Assembly: GCF_964355755.1 (NCBI RefSeq)
Contig: NC_092674.1
Span: forward strand, 25,968,001 to 26,028,000
DNA length: 60,000 nucleotides
Reading direction: 5' to 3'
From: Antedon mediterranea
Taxonomy: Eukaryota > Echinodermata > Crinoidea > Comatulida > Antedonidae
Shown here: piece by piece, positions 41,101-47,267 of the stretch
Layout of the letters: the number at the start of each line of letters is the position of its first letter
Position numbering within the stretch: position 1 is the stretch's first letter
Notes under the pieces: generated by a model
The model's database searches: none
The model's input: only the letters and a program-made list of their open reading frames with translations
What the model was told of the DNA's origin: nothing
Translations under genes and position numbers: made by a program

Positions 41101-44100
41101 TATTAAGTGGATCAAACTCTATTCAAGGGACATACCTGTTAGGGGACCAAACTCTATTCAGGGGACACACCTATTAAGTGGATCAAACTCTATTCAAGGG
41201 ACATACCTGTTAGGGGACCAAACTCTATTCAAGGGACACACCTATTAAGTGGATCAAACTCTATTCAGGGGACACACCTGTTAGGGGACCAAACTCTATT
41301 CAAGGGACATACATATTAAGGGGACCAAACTCTATTCAAGGGACACACCTATTAAGTGGCTCAAACTCTATTCAAGGGACATACCTGTTAGGGGACCAAA
41401 CTCTATTCAGGGGACACACCTATTAAGGGGACACACCTATTAGGGGACCAAACTCTATTCAAGGGACATACCTGTTAGGGGACCAAACTCTATTCAGGGG
41501 ACACACCAGGGTGTAGTGTATATACTTTACATTTTGTTTTATTGAATGTTTATTATTGGTGGTCCCTTTTACAAGCCTTAAAGGACATGAACCACCAATT
41601 ACATATTTTTAACTATTGTATTTAACTAATAAAAAGCAATAAATATGTTTGCAATTTGTAAACATGTGATTCCTTATTACTCCACGTACCTTGGCTTTCA
41701 GCTTAATTCTTCTGGCTAATGGCCAAACTTCATGGAAACCTGGATTTGCGAGCGGACCGTGCGAAAACTTCTTTAAGATAGGACGATGAAAGTGGCGCAA
41801 TTTAAACGGTCCTAGATGTGTCGGGAAGAATGGCTGCCGCAGTTCTACAGCTGGAGTTGAATGCTTCGTTTTAAAAGATAAAACAATTATAAAATAAATT
41901 TGTATTTGAATCATAATAATCAGTGCAATTCTGCAGATATTTTGTTTAATTGCGTCTAAACATAGCCTACCTGTAAGTTTCCGGCCATACTTGCTCTTAA
42001 TTTATTTTCTCCCATATTTTTAGGATAATAATATTCATCATTTGAGATGTTGTATGGGTCTGTTCCTTCATCCTCGTCCATTGGTAAATCCTTAATAAAA
42101 ATAATATTTTCAAGCTAGTTAAACAGCACAATACTCAATAAATAGTACATTCATAATTATTATTCATAATACACAACAACTGAATCTACATTTTATTGTA
42201 TTTTAATCTTTAAATTCATATTTTTAGATTTTAATATTTGTATTACTATTATGTAGATAACCTCTATTATATAGACTGTTATTTTTATATAATATTTAGG
42301 TAAATCCTGCCTCATTTTTTTCTGTTCATGTTTTTGGCTGTAAGGCGAAATAATTGATATATATATACTAATAATAATTTGAATTTAATTTTTGTTTTTA
42401 ATATTAAATTTTGTTAATATTTAAATTTTTGTTAATATTTAAATTGTTTGTTAATATTTAAATTTTTTTATTTTTTTTTCACCGAGGATCCCTAATGATC
42501 GGCTTTGGCATAGAGGGCCACCCTCATTAAACATTGTTGAAATAAAATAAATTTAAAGCCGGTCTGTAAAAACAATGAGATCTTTGTTTCCTTACCTCGT
42601 CATCATCGTCCCTGGTGACTCCGGCTTTCTTGAGCAAGACTTGGGACCGCCTGGGTTCCTTCTTTTCCTTGGTAGGGGAAAGGGTTTGACTTGGGTTCTT
42701 ATCCTTGGGAATACCTAATAGAATATTTTCGTCATTTGGATCCAAAAGTAATGGCTTTGGATACGGAATCTTGTCCATATTCTGAAATATAAAAGATATA
42801 ATATTCATAATGGGCCGTAGAGTGTAGTGTTTTTTTTTTAATCCAGTATTGGATACTGAATATGTCAAATGTGTGTATCTCTGAAATATGCATTTGATTA
42901 AAATTAATATAATAAAATAAAACAAACCTCTGGATCCCAAATAATATCATCCTCCCATCTTCCATAAATAAGATTTTCATTCTCAATGGGAAATATTGAA
43001 TTCCAATTTTGGGTGATGCTCTTAGAGACGGAAGCTGCAAAAATATGATAATATATAATAAATTAATTTATAAATGTTAAAGATGAGGAAATCTTGGCCA
43101 AGATATGAACCATGCTTGATATGCAGACATTTTACATATTATTTTACAGAGGCAAATTGATATGCCATCATCATACAATATTTATGCAATATCTACCATA
43201 AGGCAATCTAACAACAGGACACTGGCAGTCTCTGGATCTTCTCTGGCAGCAACAAATACCAACAGTACTGCACTTATTCTCCGTCGCACGCAGTGTCTGT
43301 TAAGAGTCGTAGAACTGATCGCGTGTAGCCGCCACAGATAAACCCTTTGATCTTATGTCTGGCTGTGACAAATACCAATATCACTGTAGTGTGGACATAC
43401 TCAGTGGTGCGCAGTGTCCGTTAAGGGGTGTGGAACTGATCGCGTGTGGCAGCCACAGATAAACCCTTTGATCTTATGTCTGGCTGTGACAAATACCAAT
43501 ATCACTGTAGTGTGGACATACTCAGTGGTGCACAGTGTCTGTTAAGGGGTGTGGAACTGATCGTGTTGCAGCCACAGATAAACACTTTGATCTCTGGAGC
43601 TCAGCATCCTGTTGTTAGATTGCCTTCCTACAATCAACTTTTTTTTTTTTATGTATATTATTTCATTTTAAATATCATTTTAAAAAACACTGAAAAATCA
43701 TGTATAGCAAAAAATATTTTTGTTACCTGCGTCATGTTGTTGTGAGTTTTTGCTTCCTTTAGATGACGATATTGGTGTTGGAGTCATGTTACCAAAACCT
43801 CCTTGCACATTAAAAGCAGTTGACTCCAAGTGGTTAATATGCTTCTCCCCTGAGTTAAAAAAAAAACAAATGTCCAATTAATACTGTGAAATCGGCTTTA
43901 AAATCGTGGTCCTCTAACCATAGTATTTCAATATTTGTCTCCAAAATTAAAAAATATATCTGGGGATAGACTTTATTTGATAGTAGGAGGAACACAAAAG
44001 AACTCATGGAACGTCTAGGTCTGAGTGAAACAATCGTGGAAGTTGTTATGAGGTGTAGCAGAAGTTATTATGAGATGGTTGGGAAAAGATGAAGATGAAA

Positions 44101-47100
44101 CAGTAAAAAGACCTTGGCATTCAGAAGTTGAAGAGGACAGCTTAAGGTGATGTGGAAAGATATGGTAAATAAGAAAGTAAAGTTTGGACAGGAAGATGTG
44201 GAGAGATGGTATAGCAGGCTGGAACGAGTGACAGTCAGTAACCCCTTGGAAGAGGAAGAAAGCTGACTCAACTAAATGATGATGAGGAGCACAAAGGTTT
44301 TCATCCAGTAACAGGATTTTCACCAATACCCAAAATCTACTGTTAACACAGTCAACTTTCCCAATACTGGACTCTCCAAAAACCGGAAAATCTCCCAAAA
44401 CAGACTTTTCTCGAGGTTCAAAAGGTCCCAAAATTAATTGTTATCATTAAAAACACATTCCGAATACCATACTTTCTAGAAAACCAGACATATTAGGCCA
44501 GCCTAAAGGAAAAAATAATTTTAAAATACCTTTTTCTTGGTGGTATTGAAAGGCAGTTCGGTGTGCAAGAGTCGGTAACCAGCCTGCTTGGTTTGCAGCC
44601 TGTGTGTTCTTCAACACCTTGTCTTTGACATCATCAGCGTTCCATATGATATCATTCTCCCATTGTTGTTGATTGACCATTTCAAAACACTCTTGTGCAG
44701 CCTCCGGGATCACAACTAAATTCTCTTGTTGTTCTGAATCGGTCTCCTCCTTTTCTTTATTTTCCTTTAATAGAGAAAAGGGTAAATTAAATTTTAAAAT
44801 AAATTTAAATAATAAAATAAAAATAAAACAGTAAACCACGACCAATAATGTTAAAATGTATGTTTCCAGTCTAAAAAATACCAGATGTGTCAAATGATAT
44901 GCAAGCTAAAATAAAAATAACTATGTTGCCCAAATATGGTAGTGATGTGCCCAAATAGGGTAGTAATATGACCAACTATGGTAGTGATATGACAGCATCA
45001 TGTCCACATATGGGCACATCACATTTTGTTGTCACATAAAGTTTGATAGTGTAGACAGAGATTTACTTACAGATTTTAACTTGAATCCGTAATCAAAGCC
45101 CTCACCATCTTCAGGCACATCTAACATGTCATACCAGTACTGGGCAGGTCCATAGCGCCAGGGGGCGACCTTCGGACGGTTTTCTTTCTGATTCTCAGAG
45201 TCAGAATCAGCATCTTCTCGATGTGTCTCAACAGGCGCCATCATAGTTATCTAACACATATAATTTTTGACATTTAAACTTATTTCATGATAGCCATGGT
45301 GGTTATTTTAAAATAGGTTTACACATAATGGGCTAAAAATGAAGGATTTTAATAGTTTTAAAGTTTGTCACTATCAAACTTTATGTGACAAAAAAATGTG
45401 ATGTGCCCATATATGGACATGATGTTTTATTACTACCATATTTAGGCACATCACACTATTCTGTGTCAAACTAGTTTGACAGTGTAGGCTTTTGATTTTG
45501 AAAGATTGTTACCTCATCGTCTGACATGCATTGTTCAGGTGGCGGCGTTGGAGCATAGTTAAAATCAAAACCGCTTTTCTTATTAGGACTCAACACTTCT
45601 GACCCCTCTGCTGGACGTTTCTTTTTCCGCCTTTTCTTGGCACCACGCCAAAGCTGAGGAAGTGCATTTGTATTTTTGGTCTCAAATAAACGGTAGAATC
45701 GTAGAACCTGAGACAAATAAAAATAAAGAAATTTAAATTAAGACTAAAATATGGATTGTACTTAAGAAACAGCCTCAAAGTATAAAAAGAGACCTACATT
45801 AAATAGTACAGTATGGCCTTCAGATTAAATGTAACTAGGCCACCTCTGGTAAGTTGAAGTTACGCATGATGTTTGTTAAGATTAAAGTTCCCTCATTTAA
45901 TGGATGTTGGAGGAACTCCATTCAGAGTTTTAAGAACAGAATTCATGACAGTTGTAATAGTCTAATTAAAACCATAGTTAAATGTACTTCCACAAATTGG
46001 TGCAAATTGTCATTTTAGGTTGTTTTTGTTAAAGAAACACAAAAAAATGAAGGTCAAAATATTCTAAATTTAAACTGGCCATATCAAAGTAATATTAAAG
46101 CCAAAAAAAAAACAAGTTTACGTACAATTTGATTACATTTCGTCTGGAAAATCGTCGCGAGCGAAAGTAAACAAAGATTTCAAACCACGAGTATGCATTA
46201 TGCATGATGCTAATTAGGATTGTTTACAACTCGTCACGGTTGAGAAAGTGTTCTCACACAGATCGCGAGGAAGTTTTATGATTATGCATACAGAGTAGCC
46301 AAACAAGCGTGTTGCATTATGAAATATGTTTCGATCGAAAACTTTGACTGGAAGTCGAAGTTATTTTTTGAACAAAAAAACGTCTGTATTTCAGTTAAAT
46401 GATTTTTTTTGACTAATTTTTGGTGAAAGCTAATAACTATTATGATACTTCAAAATGACCCACTTTTTTTTTAAATCTTTTTTGGAATTAGTCAAAGGGA
46501 CAATACATCTTTAATTTCCTGGTGAATTTTGTCTTTTTGTTTTGAATGTTTTGTATATGGATGAAATAAATAAATACATAAATTGCAAAATAAATAATGT
46601 TATAAAATCAACATACTTTTCCAGGCTTGAATTCTGGGAAGAGTTCAGTAACATGTGGCATTTTACGTTTCACAGTCGTCTTGGAATCACCTTTTTTCTT
46701 TCCAAGTTTACTGGAATCCACCACTTGATCACCAGAAACATCAGTCTTTACATTACCCGTACTGCCATTAGCGTCTTGATCAAAGGTTTTTGAAGAATCG
46801 CTGCCAGAATTCTTTGTAACAGGAACTACTGATGGTAAAATGATACTTGATCCTAAGTCAACTGAAGAGGTCTTGCTGTCTTCTGGTTCCTGTATTGGAT
46901 GTCGGATGCTGTCAAGTTCTGCTTGAAGCTCTGCAACATCCACTTCCATGGACTCCTTGTTGATGTCTGACGGTTGAGAAGGCGGTGGCATCAGATTGGT
47001 GTCTTTTGAAATATCTTCTTCCTCATCTTCATCATAGTTGTCATCCTCATCATCTGAAAGGTAATTCTTGTTAGCGTCAAGGGTTCATTATAAATTTTAT

Positions 47101-47233
47101 TAATCAAAAACTGGTCTCCCAGGAAACCCAGTTATGACGTGTGGCTGTGTTTGACAGTACACCAGGGTAGCCCCCTACTCGTATCGAAAGATGTACTAGG
47201 TACTTTAAAGTGCAGATGAGCCAGATGTACACT

Positions 47234-47267
<34 letters not shown>

